The translations under genes were made by a program, and so were the position numbers. A model generated the notes under the pieces. That model made no database searches and was not told the origin of the DNA. It was given only the letters and a program-made list of their open reading frames with translations. From DASPKT01 sp035626475 (GTDB taxonomy: Bacteria > Pseudomonadota > Alphaproteobacteria > Azospirillales > Azospirillaceae), in assembly GCA_035626475.1 (NCBI GenBank), contig DASPNP010000038.1, forward strand, positions 62,001-126,000: a DNA stretch of 64,000 bases. The letters run 5' to 3'. Below are positions 1-8,417 of this stretch, piece after piece. Numbering within the stretch: position 1 is the first letter of the stretch; every line of letters starts with the position of its first letter.

Positions 1-8
1 AGGATGCG

Positions 9-632
9 ATGATCGAGGTCTATTCCTACGACACCGGCAACGGCCAGCGGCCGCGCATCCTGCTGGAGGAGCTGGGCATCCCCTACCGGCTGCACTGGGT
101 GGATCTGGCGAAGGGAGCGCAGCGCGACCCGGCCTATCTCGCCCTCAACCCCACCGGCCGCATCCCGACACTGGTCGACCCGGACGGCCCGGGCGGGGAG
201 CGGGTGGTGCTGACCCAGTCGCTGGCGATGCTCACATATCTCGCCGACAAGGCCGGGCGGCTGATCCCGTCCGACCCGGCGGGCCGCACCCGGACGCTGG
301 AAGCCATGTACGTCGCCGCCACCGACGTGCAGCCCGGCATCGGCGCCGCCTTCTATCTCAGCTACATGGCGGACGAGAAGATGCCGGACGCCGGCGCCGC
401 CATGCTGGCCCGCGCGGCGGCGAACGCGCGCTTCCTCGAGGACATGCTGGCGGAGCGTACGTATCTGGCGGGCGAGGCGTACGGCATCGCCGACATCGCC
501 GCCTTCACCGTCGTCGCCACGCTCAAGCGCATGGGCGCCGACCTGTCGGGCCTGCCCCGGCTGGAGCGCTGGTACGGGGAGGTCGCCGCCCGGCCGGCGG
601 TGCAGCGGGGATGTGCCGTGCCGGGGGCGTGA
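9..632 (+). CDS. Glutathione S-transferase family protein
   Basis: A 207-residue protein of normal GST length. The N-terminal ~80 residues read as a thioredoxin-like glutathione-binding domain (opening IEVYSYDTGNGQRPRILLEE, then the NPTGRIPTL loop with the family cis-proline). The rest is an all-helical domain carrying the usual AYGIADIA segment and ending in ARPAVQRG. Family members conjugate or reduce small electrophiles with glutathione in the cytosol; the substrate cannot be read. The start at 9 is used because the ATG at 4 stops after one codon. The upstream region lies outside the window, so operon context on the left is unknown. A second GST of the same size is at 53693-54316. Confidence 0.9.
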   Translation: MIEVYSYDTGNGQRPRILLEELGIPYRLHWVDLAKGAQRDPAYLALNPTGRIPTLVDPDGPGGERVVLTQSLAMLTYLADKAGRLIPSDPAGRTRTLEAMYVAATDVQPGIGAAFYLSYMADEKMPDAGAAMLARAAANARFLEDMLAERTYLAGEAYGIADIAAFTVVATLKRMGADLSGLPRLERWYGEVAARPAVQRGCAVPGA

Positions 633-717
633 GGTTGTCCCTTGCCCTCAAGGGGAGAAGGATATGGGGCGCAGGGCGTGCTATGACGCGGGCAACGAAC
701 CCCTGGGGAGTCCGCCC

Positions 718-1773
718 ATGATCCGCCGTACCGCCCTCGCGCTCTTCGCCGCCGCCCTCCTCGCCGGCTGCGCCTCACAGCCGCCGGCCAAGCGCCCGGC
801 CTGGGCGCTCGCCGTGCATGGCGGGGCGGGGGTGATGGACCGGGAGACCATGGGGCCGGAGACCGAGGCCGCCTACCGTGCCGCCATGAACGCGGCGCTG
901 GAGCGGGGCCGGGCGGTGCTGGACCGGGGCGGCTCGGCCCTGGACGCGGTCGAGGCGGTGGTGCGCGGGCTGGAGGACGACCCGCTGTTCAACGCCGGCC
1001 GCGGCGCCGTCTTCACCGCCGATGGCCGCAACGAGCTGGACGCCGCCATCATGGACGGCGCCACGCTGAAGGCCGGCGCGGTGGCGAGCGTCACCGGCAC
1101 GAAGAACCCGATCACGCTGGCCCGCGCCGTCATGGAGAAGTCGCCGCACGTCATGCTGATCGGCCAGGGTGCCGAGAAGTTCGGCCAGGCGCAGGGGGTG
1201 GAGCGCGCGGAGCCCGCCTGGTTCTTCACCGAGCGGCGCTGGCAGTCGCTGAAGAAGAGTCTGGCCCAGCGCAACCTGCCGATCCCCGCCCGCCCCGCCG
1301 GCGCGCCGCCCGAGCCCGCGCAGGTGTCGGACGCCTGGCCGGAGGACCGCAAGTTCGGCACGGTCGGCGTGGTGGCGCTGGACCGCGCGGGCCATGTCGC
1401 GGCCGGCACCTCCACCGGCGGCACCACCGCCAAGCTCTGGGGCCGGGTCGGCGACGTGCCGGTGATCGGCGCCGGCACCTACGCGTCCGACGCCTCCTGC
1501 GCCGTCTCGGCCACCGGCACCGGCGAGTATTTCATCCGCCTCGGCGTCGCCCGTGAGATCTGCGCCCTGGTCGAGTATAGGGGTATGTCGCTCCAGGACG
1601 CCGCCGACGAGGTGATCCAGAAGCGCGTCACCGCCTTGGGTGGCGACGGCGGCGTGGTGGCCCTGGCGCCGGACGGGCAGGTCGCCTGGAGCTTCAACAC
1701 CTCCGGCATGTACCGGGCGCGCCTAGTCGAGGGCGGACAGCCGGTGGTGGGGATCTTCAAGGGGGAGGATTGA
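718..1773 (+). CDS. Isoaspartyl peptidase / L-asparaginase (Ntn-hydrolase), lipoprotein-type leader
   Basis: A 351-residue member of the plant-type asparaginase family, which self-cleaves and hydrolyses isoaspartyl dipeptides or asparagine. The sequence shows AVHGGAG near the mature N terminus, the glycine-rich FNAGRGAVF segment, and FGTVGVVALD containing the predicted nucleophile Thr215 followed by TSTGGTTAK. The start at 718 is chosen because it gives a short basic n-region, a hydrophobic core and a LAGC lipobox with Cys18, so export and lipid anchoring are predicted. The reading frame is open further upstream to 613, but that extension would destroy the signal peptide. Periplasmic location is typical of some bacterial members. 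The gene is monocistronic as seen, converging on the DUF885 gene. Confidence 0.9.
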   Translation: MIRRTALALFAAALLAGCASQPPAKRPAWALAVHGGAGVMDRETMGPETEAAYRAAMNAALERGRAVLDRGGSALDAVEAVVRGLEDDPLFNAGRGAVFTADGRNELDAAIMDGATLKAGAVASVTGTKNPITLARAVMEKSPHVMLIGQGAEKFGQAQGVERAEPAWFFTERRWQSLKKSLAQRNLPIPARPAGAPPEPAQVSDAWPEDRKFGTVGVVALDRAGHVAAGTSTGGTTAKLWGRVGDVPVIGAGTYASDASCAVSATGTGEYFIRLGVAREICALVEYRGMSLQDAADEVIQKRVTALGGDGGVVALAPDGQVAWSFNTSGMYRARLVEGGQPVVGIFKGED

Positions 1774-1800
1774 GGGCCGCCTCTCCGATGGTCGGAGAAG

Positions 1801-2018
1801 GGAGAGGCTGAGCCCGCCTGCGTGCTTCGACAGGCTCAGCATGAGGGATGGGGTACGCCAGGCACGGCTCGGGTTTCGGGCCGGTCCGTAGGTCGCATGA
1901 AGGCGAAGCCGCAATGCGACGCTCCACGGTCCGAGCATGTCGCATTGTGCCTGCGGCTCCATGCAACCTACGGAGCGTCACCCACCTCCTCAGCCTGAGC
2001 CTGTCGAAGGCCGCACCC
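1801..2018. repeat. Composite inverted-repeat element C-B-C
   Basis: This fills the 300-bp convergent gap between the asparaginase and DUF885 genes. The outer arms are family C: 1824-1848 reads GCTTCGACAGGCTCAGC then ATGAGGGA, and its complement lies at 1985-2014. Inside is family B: 1887-1920 (CGTAGGTCGCATG...) pairs with 1939-1972 (...CATGCAACCTACG), forming a hairpin of about 34 bp per arm. The same nested arrangement recurs at 24438-24628. Nothing else is visible in the gap. Confidence 0.85.
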
Positions 2019-2073
2019 CGGCAACGCTGCCGACCCATCCCCGGCCCTTGAGCAGGGGATGGGCCAAGCCTCA

Positions 2074-3882
2074 TCAAGCCTTCACCGCCTCCCCGAACAT
2101 CAGCGCGCGGGCGAAGCGCACCGGGGGGGAGCCGAAGGACAGGACCGTGTCGTGATAGCGCTTCAGGGCGAAGTCCTTGCCCCAGCGCTTCTCGGCCTCG
2201 ACGCGCAGGTCGGCGTGCTCCTGGTAGCCGACGAAGTATGTCGGCAGCTGGCTGGAGCTGAGCTGGGCGCGGACCCACTTGCCGGCGGCCTCGCGCTCCT
2301 GCTGGAAGGTGGTCTCCACCATCAGCTTCATGGCCTCCTCGCGGGTCATGCCGTCGACATGGATGGCCTGGTCCAGGATCGCGTTGGCGATGGCGCGCAG
2401 GTACCATTTCTGCTGGATCAGGCGGTAGAGCGGATCGCCGTCCCGGTAGCCCTCGTCGGCCATGACGCGCTCGGCATAGACGGCCCAGCCCTCGACGAAC
2501 GGGCCGGAGCTGAGCACCGCGCGCAGCACCGAGGGGTGCTTGTTGGCGTGGGCGATCTGCACGAAGTGGCCGGGCATGGCCTCGTGCACCGTCAGCTCCT
2601 CGATGGAGCGGGTGTTGTACTCGCGCAGGAAGCTGTCGACCTGCTCCGCCGTCCAGTCCTCGGGGATGGGGGAGACGGCGTAGAAGGTGGCGAGATGCTT
2701 CTCCAGCGGGCCCGGGCTGTCGCAATAGGCGACCGCCACGCCGCGCTGGAACTCCGGCATCAGGATGATCTTCACCGGCGAGTCCGGCAGGGTGATGAGG
2801 TCCTTCCTGCGCACGAAGGCGGTGGTGTCCTCCAGCGTCTTCTCGGCCACCGCGACCACCTTGTCGCGCGCCGGCCGGTCGGCATAGGCCAGCTCCAGCG
2901 CCGCGGCGATGACGGCCTGCTGCTGCTCCGGCGTGGGATTGTCCGGGGCGGACGGCGCGCCCGCGCGGCCCTTCAGCACGCCCTGGGCGACCTTGTACAT
3001 GTCGGCGCGGGTGGCGGTCAGCGCCGCCTCGGCCCGCCGGCGGATCTCCTTGCGGTCCAGCGGCGAGTTCAGGGCGAAGGCCAGCTTGCGGTCGTAGAGT
3101 TCGGCGCTGATGCGGAACTCGCCCTTGGCGCCCGGCACCAGCGTCTTGTCGAGCCAGGCCTGGTGCTCCTCCACCGCCTTGCGCAGGGTCGCCACGGCGG
3201 CGTCCAGGCGCTGGCGGTCGGCGGCCGGCAGCTTGGCGGCGGCGGGCATGACCAGCTCGTCGATCAGCGACAGCACGCCCTTGTTCTGCTTGGCGACAGT
3301 CTCGGCATGGATAGAGGGAACCTTCGCCACCTCGATGTTCTCGCGCATCTGCCGGAACAGGGTCGGCAGCTTCTCCATGCGGGCGGTGGCGTCGCGCAGG
3401 CGCTGCTCGACCGGCGCGAAGTCGCGCGCCATCAGCCCGTAGACGGCGCCGCCGGCCAGCTGGCTGTAGACCAGCGGGTCCCAGGCCCAGTTCCGCAGCT
3501 GCTCCTCGGTCCAGATCGAATAGCGCAGGGCGTTGTCCAGGATCGCCGCGTCCACCTGGTTCTCGCGCGACAGGCCGGCGCGGTCGATCCTGCCGAGATC
3601 GGCCAGGATGCCCTTGGCGAAGTCCAGCGCCGCCTTGCGGCCGGCGGCGGACAGGTCGTCCAGCTCGGAATCGAAGCGGTGGTCGCCGGTCTGGGTGGCG
3701 GTGATGGGCGACAGGCGGAAGGTGCCGTCGAGATAGCGCTTGGCGAGGTCGGCGAAGCGGGCATCCTCGGGGCCGGGCTGGGCCACGCCCTGGGTCTGCG
3801 CCAGGGCCGGGCTCAGCGCGGCCATGGCGGCGAGCGCCGCGGAGGAGAGGAGGGCGGTGCGGCGGGACAGTCGGATCGACAC
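2074..3882 (-). CDS. DUF885 family protein, exported (probable metallopeptidase-like)
   Basis: A 602-residue protein. A GTG start at 3882 opens on RLSRRTALLSSAALAAMAAL and is followed by an ALAQ cleavage site, which reads as a twin-arginine-like or Sec signal peptide, so a periplasmic protein is predicted. Residues 433-439 are HEAMPGH, the hallmark His-Glu...His motif of the DUF885 family, whose fold resembles zinc carboxypeptidases/thermolysin-like enzymes. The family has no well-established substrate. The C-terminal part contains the typical ADLRVEAEKRWG and RYHDTVLS segments. The gene is full length, without frameshift. It lies downstream of the sensor kinase on the same strand, but a 300-bp gap with a repeat element argues against a tight operon. 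Confidence 0.85.
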   Translation of the reverse strand: MSIRLSRRTALLSSAALAAMAALSPALAQTQGVAQPGPEDARFADLAKRYLDGTFRLSPITATQTGDHRFDSELDDLSAAGRKAALDFAKGILADLGRIDRAGLSRENQVDAAILDNALRYSIWTEEQLRNWAWDPLVYSQLAGGAVYGLMARDFAPVEQRLRDATARMEKLPTLFRQMRENIEVAKVPSIHAETVAKQNKGVLSLIDELVMPAAAKLPAADRQRLDAAVATLRKAVEEHQAWLDKTLVPGAKGEFRISAELYDRKLAFALNSPLDRKEIRRRAEAALTATRADMYKVAQGVLKGRAGAPSAPDNPTPEQQQAVIAAALELAYADRPARDKVVAVAEKTLEDTTAFVRRKDLITLPDSPVKIILMPEFQRGVAVAYCDSPGPLEKHLATFYAVSPIPEDWTAEQVDSFLREYNTRSIEELTVHEAMPGHFVQIAHANKHPSVLRAVLSSGPFVEGWAVYAERVMADEGYRDGDPLYRLIQQKWYLRAIANAILDQAIHVDGMTREEAMKLMVETTFQQEREAAGKWVRAQLSSSQLPTYFVGYQEHADLRVEAEKRWGKDFALKRYHDTVLSFGSPPVRFARALMFGEAVKA

Positions 3883-3992
3883 GGGTAGGCGCTCCCTGCG
3901 TTGGTTTTGCGGGAGGGTAGCAGAGACCGCGCGCCCTGTGAGGGGATTTGACGCCCGATCCCTGGGTCCTGATCAAGCGCTACGTCACTTTA

Positions 3993-4152
3993 CCGTCATC
4001 CCGGCGGAGGCCGGGATCCAGGGGTTGCAGCAATGAAAAGCCGATGAAGCCGGCTTTGCGACCTGCTGGATCATCTATCCCGCGCGTGGGGTGCACTTCA
4101 TGGGTCGCATCCCGCTGCAACCCTTGGGCCCCGGCCTTCGCCGGGGTGACGG
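3993..4152. repeat. Family A inverted-repeat element (solo)
   Basis: It sits in the 316-bp tandem gap between the sensor kinase and DUF885 genes. The left arm 3993-4048 begins CCGTCATCCCGGCGGAGGCC and continues through AGGGGTTGCAG to GATGAAGC. The right arm 4111-4152 is its imperfect complement ending CCGGGGTGACGG. The ~60-bp interior has no family B insert, unlike the copies at 6918, 59045 and 61429. No promoter or RNA gene is recognisable in the remainder of the gap. Confidence 0.8.
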
Positions 4153-4198
4153 GATCAATGAAATCAGAACCTGGAAGCCAAGCCTTGAAGCTCAGACG

Positions 4199-5743
4199 TC
4201 ACGCCACCCGCTCGACCGTCTCGTCCGCCGGGCGGGCGGTGGGGAGAACCGGCGGCGGGGCCACGGCGGGGAAGCGGGCGGTGAAGGTGGTGCCCTCGCC
4301 GAAGCGGCTGGAGACGGTGAAGGTGCCGCCCAGCGTCTGGGTCACGATGTTGAAGCAGATGTGCATGCCGAGCCCCGAGCCGCCGGCGCCGCGCTTGGTG
4401 GTGAAGAAGGGCTCGAAGATCCGCTCCAGATGCTCCTCGGGGATGCCGGCGCCGTCGTCGGTGATGCGCAGCTCCACCAGCCCGCCGGGCAGGGCCGCCA
4501 CCTCGATCAGGATGGTGCCGGCCGGCGTGCCGTCGAAGGCGTGGACCAGCGCGTTGATGATGAGGTTGGTGACCAGCTGCGCCACCGGCCCGGGATAGCT
4601 GTCCACCGGCACGGGCCCCTGGCCGCGCACCACCACCTGGTGCGGCGTGCGCTTCAGGCGCGGGCCCAGGCTGTGCACCACCTCCTCGGCGTAGGATTTC
4701 AGGTCGAAGGCGCGGCGCTCGTCGCTGGAGCGGTCGACCGCCACCTGCTTGAAGCTCTGGATCAGCTCGGAGGCGCGGTGCATGTTCGACATCAGCAGCC
4801 GCGCCGCGTCGGCCGCCGTCTCCACATACTCCTCCAGCTGCGAGCGGCGGAGCGCGTTGGCATCCATGGCGGCGTTCAGCTTGCGCGTCTCGTCCGCCAG
4901 GTGCGAGGCGGCGGTGAGCGCGATGCCGACGGGCGTGTTGATCTCGTGCGCCACGCCCGCGACCATCTGGCCGAGCGAGGCCATCTTCTCCGCCTCGATC
5001 AGCGAGCGCTGGGTGGCGCGCAGGTCGGCCAGCGCCGTCTCCGCCCGGTCGCGGGCGGCGCGCAGCTCGTCGGCGGCGCGGGTGCGCTCGCTCTCCTCCG
5101 CCGCCAGCTTCGCCAGCAGCCGGTTGTAGGCGGCCATGATGCGGCCGATCTCGTCCTGCGAGGTCACCGGCACCGGCTGGCGCAGGCGCGGGTCCTCCGC
5201 CCGGTGGATGGCCGACAGGAACAGCTCCAGCGGCTTTCCCATGGTCAGCCGGTGGGCGGCCACGGCGCTGCCGGTGATGGTGACGACCAGCAGCAGCAGC
5301 AGCAGCGCGTCGCGGTAGAGGCGGCTCTCCACCTCCTTGCGGATCAGATCGTCGTTGTAGACCAGCACCAGCTCGCCGATGACCTCGTCGCTGCCGACGG
5401 CGGGCGACAGGATCGGCGTGGTCAGGGTCCAGGTGCTGCCGGGCCCCGGCGGCCGCTCGGCGCGGGCGATGACGCTGCGGAAATTGTCGCGTACCTCGGT
5501 GGCGCTGACGGCGGGGTTGGTCAGCATCGCCTCGGCGATGCTCTGCAGCGTCTGGCTCTCGTAGTTCCAGACCGGGATGCGCAGCGCCAGCGCCTGGGTG
5601 CGCGAGACGTGCTCCATCTCCTTGCCCAGCTGGCGGCGCAGGTCGCCCTGGCCGATCAGCACCGACACGATGGAGGTCAGCAGGGTGCAGGCGATGATCA
5701 TCGGCACGATGACCAGCACGAACTTGCCCCGCGATGTGCTCAT
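4199..5743 (-). CDS. Membrane sensor histidine kinase (HAMP, HATPase_c), orphan
   Basis: About 514 residues. A transmembrane helix (FVLVIVPMIIACTLLTSIVS) near the N terminus is followed by a ~130-residue periplasmic region and a second helix (LLLLLLVVTITGSAVAA). Then come a HAMP-like segment, a coiled coil rich in Glu/Arg/Ala, and the HisKA motif VAHEINTPVG with phosphoacceptor His266. The ATPase domain has N (NLIINALVHAF), G1 (DDGAGIPEE), F (FEPFFTTK) and G2 (GSGLGMHI) boxes. The HEINTPVG style places it with kinases that often act on stand-alone or CheY-like regulators. No response regulator is adjacent. A GTG at 5755 is an alternative start four codons earlier. The gene is divergent from the 285-residue protein at 5986, with which it shares a 230-bp promoter region. 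Confidence 0.88.
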   Translation of the reverse strand: MSTSRGKFVLVIVPMIIACTLLTSIVSVLIGQGDLRRQLGKEMEHVSRTQALALRIPVWNYESQTLQSIAEAMLTNPAVSATEVRDNFRSVIARAERPPGPGSTWTLTTPILSPAVGSDEVIGELVLVYNDDLIRKEVESRLYRDALLLLLLVVTITGSAVAAHRLTMGKPLELFLSAIHRAEDPRLRQPVPVTSQDEIGRIMAAYNRLLAKLAAEESERTRAADELRAARDRAETALADLRATQRSLIEAEKMASLGQMVAGVAHEINTPVGIALTAASHLADETRKLNAAMDANALRRSQLEEYVETAADAARLLMSNMHRASELIQSFKQVAVDRSSDERRAFDLKSYAEEVVHSLGPRLKRTPHQVVVRGQGPVPVDSYPGPVAQLVTNLIINALVHAFDGTPAGTILIEVAALPGGLVELRITDDGAGIPEEHLERIFEPFFTTKRGAGGSGLGMHICFNIVTQTLGGTFTVSSRFGEGTTFTARFPAVAPPPVLPTARPADETVERVA

Positions 5744-5985
5744 CCGGCTCAGCACCGGCGTCTCCGTTCCCGATCGGGCTCCCGACAGGTCCTACCCTTT
5801 AGAGGATGATGCACGGGCATGAAAGCACAAGCGCAATGTTGCGTCTGTGCATTCCGGCCGAATGACCCCACGGAAAATCGGCTGTTCTGGCCTTTGCGCG
5901 AAAGTGTTATACATCCTTTTGGATAGGAGGCGCGGCCGGTGAAGGCCCGTACCCTGTCCATTGTGGGAAACGGGTCCGCCACCGC

Positions 5986-6843
5986 ATGACACTGGCCAGC
6001 AGCGAGAGGAAGACGCGGGGGGTCGTATTCGGGCGGAGCCTGAATTTCCGCCCCGAGCCGCTCGCCGGCGAGGCCCTGGGCTCGCCGCTGAAGCTCACCG
6101 ACGTCGACTACATCAACCTGCCGCAGAAGGGCTGGCGGGACAATCTGCGGCTGTTCCTGCAGGCCAGCGGCTTCGCCACCGTGCCGCTGCTGACCCGGCT
6201 GCGCTGGCAGTCGCTGGAGATGATCGAGAACGTCCAGGGCGCGCTGCTGGGCAAGGGGCGCGGCCGCAAGGCCAGCATCACCCACCCGGCCCAGTTGATG
6301 CCGGCGATCGAGTTCCTGATGGGCATGCCCCCCGAGCTGGACGTCGAGCGGCGCATGCTGCAGATGCTGCTGGGGCGCGGCCTGTCCGAGTACCGCAAGC
6401 GCATCAGCGTCGCCCGCGAGAAGCCCTTCGTCTTCGCCCGCGAGGCCACCAGCTACTTCTTCGCCGGCTTCAAGGACCAGCAGGTGGTGACCAAGGTCTC
6501 CAGCCCGGCGGAGCTGTTCGAGACGGTGCAGCGCATCTACAACAACTACTATTTCTTCAAGCTCTACTACATCTGCTCGATCATCTCGCGCGAACCGGCG
6601 GAGTCCGGGAACAAGCTGTTCTCGAAGTTCATGCGCGTGTCCTTCTTCATGTCGACCATCCAGGACGACGGCACGCTGGCGCCCAAGCCCTCCTACCGCG
6701 CGCTGCCGCCGAAGGAGCACGTCGTCTACCTCGCCAAGCGCGACCTCGCCCTGCAGAGCCGCCTGCACGAGGACGAGGCGCTGCGCAACGAGCTGCAGGG
6801 CGTGCTGAAATACTTCCGCGCGCTCAGGCACGGGCAGGGGTAG
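5986..6843 (+). CDS. Uncharacterised 285-residue soluble protein
   Basis: I do not recognise this protein. It has no signal peptide or clear membrane helix. It is mixed in charge, with an aromatic-rich stretch (YNNYYFFKLYYICSIISR) around residues 185-205 and a conserved-looking opening LNFRPEPLAGEALGSPLKLTDVD in residues 15-38. Coding character (GC third positions, no internal stops, correct length to the gap) supports a real gene. The ribosome-binding site is weak. It is transcribed divergently from the orphan sensor kinase, so it is a candidate co-regulated partner, but nothing in the sequence gives a function. It converges on the TRAP transporter genes. Confidence 0.7.
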   Translation: MTLASSERKTRGVVFGRSLNFRPEPLAGEALGSPLKLTDVDYINLPQKGWRDNLRLFLQASGFATVPLLTRLRWQSLEMIENVQGALLGKGRGRKASITHPAQLMPAIEFLMGMPPELDVERRMLQMLLGRGLSEYRKRISVAREKPFVFAREATSYFFAGFKDQQVVTKVSSPAELFETVQRIYNNYYFFKLYYICSIISREPAESGNKLFSKFMRVSFFMSTIQDDGTLAPKPSYRALPPKEHVVYLAKRDLALQSRLHEDEALRNELQGVLKYFRALRHGQG

Positions 6844-6917
6844 GGGGCTTCCGCTTTGGGGTGCGGCTGCGTCCATTCCAGTGGGATGGGGCGCCGACCA
6901 GCATTGCCAGTCTCATC

Positions 6918-7120
6918 CCGTCATCCCGGCGAAAGCCGGGACCCAGGGGTTGCAGCGATGTGGGCTCAATGAAGCGTCGGTAGGTCGCATGGAGGCGAAG
7001 CCGCAATGCGACGCCCCGGCCGGAGCATGTCGCATTGCGCTCCGCTCCATGCGACCTACGGGTGCTTCATCGGTGGTGCATGGCTGCAACCCCTGGCCCC
7101 GGCGTCCGCCGGGGTGACGG
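6918..7120. repeat. Composite inverted-repeat element A-B-A
   Basis: This fills most of the 314-bp convergent gap between the 285-residue protein and the TRAP large-subunit gene. The outer family A arms are 6918-6960 (CCGTCATCCCGGCGAAAGCC...) and 7083-7120. The inner family B hairpin is 6979-7012 (GGTAGGTCGCATGGAGGCG...) pairing with 7029-7060. The same nesting is found at 59045-59248 and 61429-61632. Confidence 0.85.
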
Positions 7121-7157
7121 TTGAGAGAGCGACAAACCACAGGGGCTCGCGACCACC

Positions 7158-8417
7158 TCACCCCAGCGCGAACAGGCTGATGGCCGGGAACAGCGCCACC
7201 AGCACCAGGGCCAGCAGCATCAGCCCGATCCAGGGCAGCACCGCCCGGCAGACCGTGCCGAACTGCTCGCGGAAGGCGGTGGTGGCGACGATCAGGTTCA
7301 GGCCCATCGGCGGCGTCAAATAGCCGATCTCCAGATTGACGATCATCATGATCCCGAAATGGACCTTCGACATGCCGAACCCCTCGGCGATCGGGGTCAG
7401 CAGCGGCGCCAGCACCAGGATGGCCGAGCCCACATCCATGAAGCAGCCGACCAGCAGCAGCAGCAGGTTGGTGGCGACCAGGAACAGCGCCTTGGACTGC
7501 ACATGGTCCTGGATCACCGCCGCCAACTCCGCCGGCACCCGCTCGTAGGTCAGGAACATGTTGAGGCTCAGCGCCAGCGCCAGCACCACGAACAGCCCGC
7601 CCAGCAGCTTGCCGGTGTCCAGCGCCACGTCGCGCAGGTCCGAAAGGCTCATCTCCCGGTGGACCAGCAGCTCCACGGCGAGCGCGTAGACCACCGCCAC
7701 GGCAGCGGCCTCGGTCACGGTGAAGATGCCGGAATAGATGCCGCCCAGGATCAGCGCCGGCATGGCCAGGGCGAACGCGCCGCGCCGCAGCGCCGACAAT
7801 ATCTCCGCCCCGTCCCAGCGCTCGCTCGGCATGTGGCGGTTCCGCCAGACGGCGTAGATGGCGAAGATGGTCAGCAGGAGCAGTCCCGGCCCGAAGCCCG
7901 CCAGGAACAGGTCGGAGATCGAGGTGTCGGTGGCGATGCCGTAGAGGATCAGCGGGATCGACGGCGGAATGATGATGCCCAGCGTGCCGCCGGCGCAGAG
8001 CGCGCCCAGCGCGAACCTGCGGTCGTAGCCGCTCTGCAGCAATGCCGGGTAGAGGATCGAGCCCACCGCCAGCATGGTCACGACGGAGGAGCCGGAGATG
8101 GCGGCGAAGATCCCGCAGGACAGCACGGTCGCCAGCGCCAGCCCGCCCGGGATCGGCCGCGCCAGCGCCCGCATCACCTCCACCAGCCGGGCGGCGATGG
8201 CGCCGCGGGACATGATGCCGCCGGCCAGGATGAAGAGCGGGATGGAGACCAGCACCTCGGAGTTGCTGCTGTTCCAGACGTCGTAGATCAGGTTGCGCGC
8301 CTCGCCGTCGCCCCAGACCGTGTAGGCCAGCACGGCGGCCACGCCCAGCAGCACGAAGACCGGCTGGCGCAGCCAGAGCAGCAGCAGGAGCAGCAGGACC
8401 AGCAGCAGCGCCGTCAT
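7158..8417 (-). CDS. TRAP transporter large permease subunit (DctM type)
   Basis: A 419-residue, extremely hydrophobic protein with about 12 predicted helices. It matches the DctM family: LFILAGGIMSRGAIAARLV, the AAISGSSVVTMLAVG loop, the GGTLGIIIPPSIPLILYG motif and EIGYLTPPMGLNLIV near the C terminus. DctM is the ion-coupled transmembrane channel of tripartite ATP-independent periplasmic transporters for organic acids. Its ATG overlaps the stop codon of the upstream gene as ATGA (8414-8417), indicating translational coupling to the fused DctP-DctQ protein. Together they would form a complete two-gene transporter. Confidence 0.93.
   Translation of the reverse strand: MTALLLVLLLLLLLWLRQPVFVLLGVAAVLAYTVWGDGEARNLIYDVWNSSNSEVLVSIPLFILAGGIMSRGAIAARLVEVMRALARPIPGGLALATVLSCGIFAAISGSSVVTMLAVGSILYPALLQSGYDRRFALGALCAGGTLGIIIPPSIPLILYGIATDTSISDLFLAGFGPGLLLLTIFAIYAVWRNRHMPSERWDGAEILSALRRGAFALAMPALILGGIYSGIFTVTEAAAVAVVYALAVELLVHREMSLSDLRDVALDTGKLLGGLFVVLALALSLNMFLTYERVPAELAAVIQDHVQSKALFLVATNLLLLLVGCFMDVGSAILVLAPLLTPIAEGFGMSKVHFGIMMIVNLEIGYLTPPMGLNLIVATTAFREQFGTVCRAVLPWIGLMLLALVLVALFPAISLFALG

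Noticed and set aside
1801..2018. Possible CRISPR array or small RNA gene in the repeat-rich gap
   Set aside because: The repeats are inverted arms of a composite palindrome, not regularly spaced direct repeats; no promoter or conserved RNA fold was identified.
2059..3888. A 609-codon open frame on the plus strand across the DUF885 gene
   Set aside because: It is fully antisense to a gene with a signal peptide and the HEAMPGH motif. Its translation is low-complexity Gly/Ala/Arg/Gln, typical of shadow frames in high-GC DNA.
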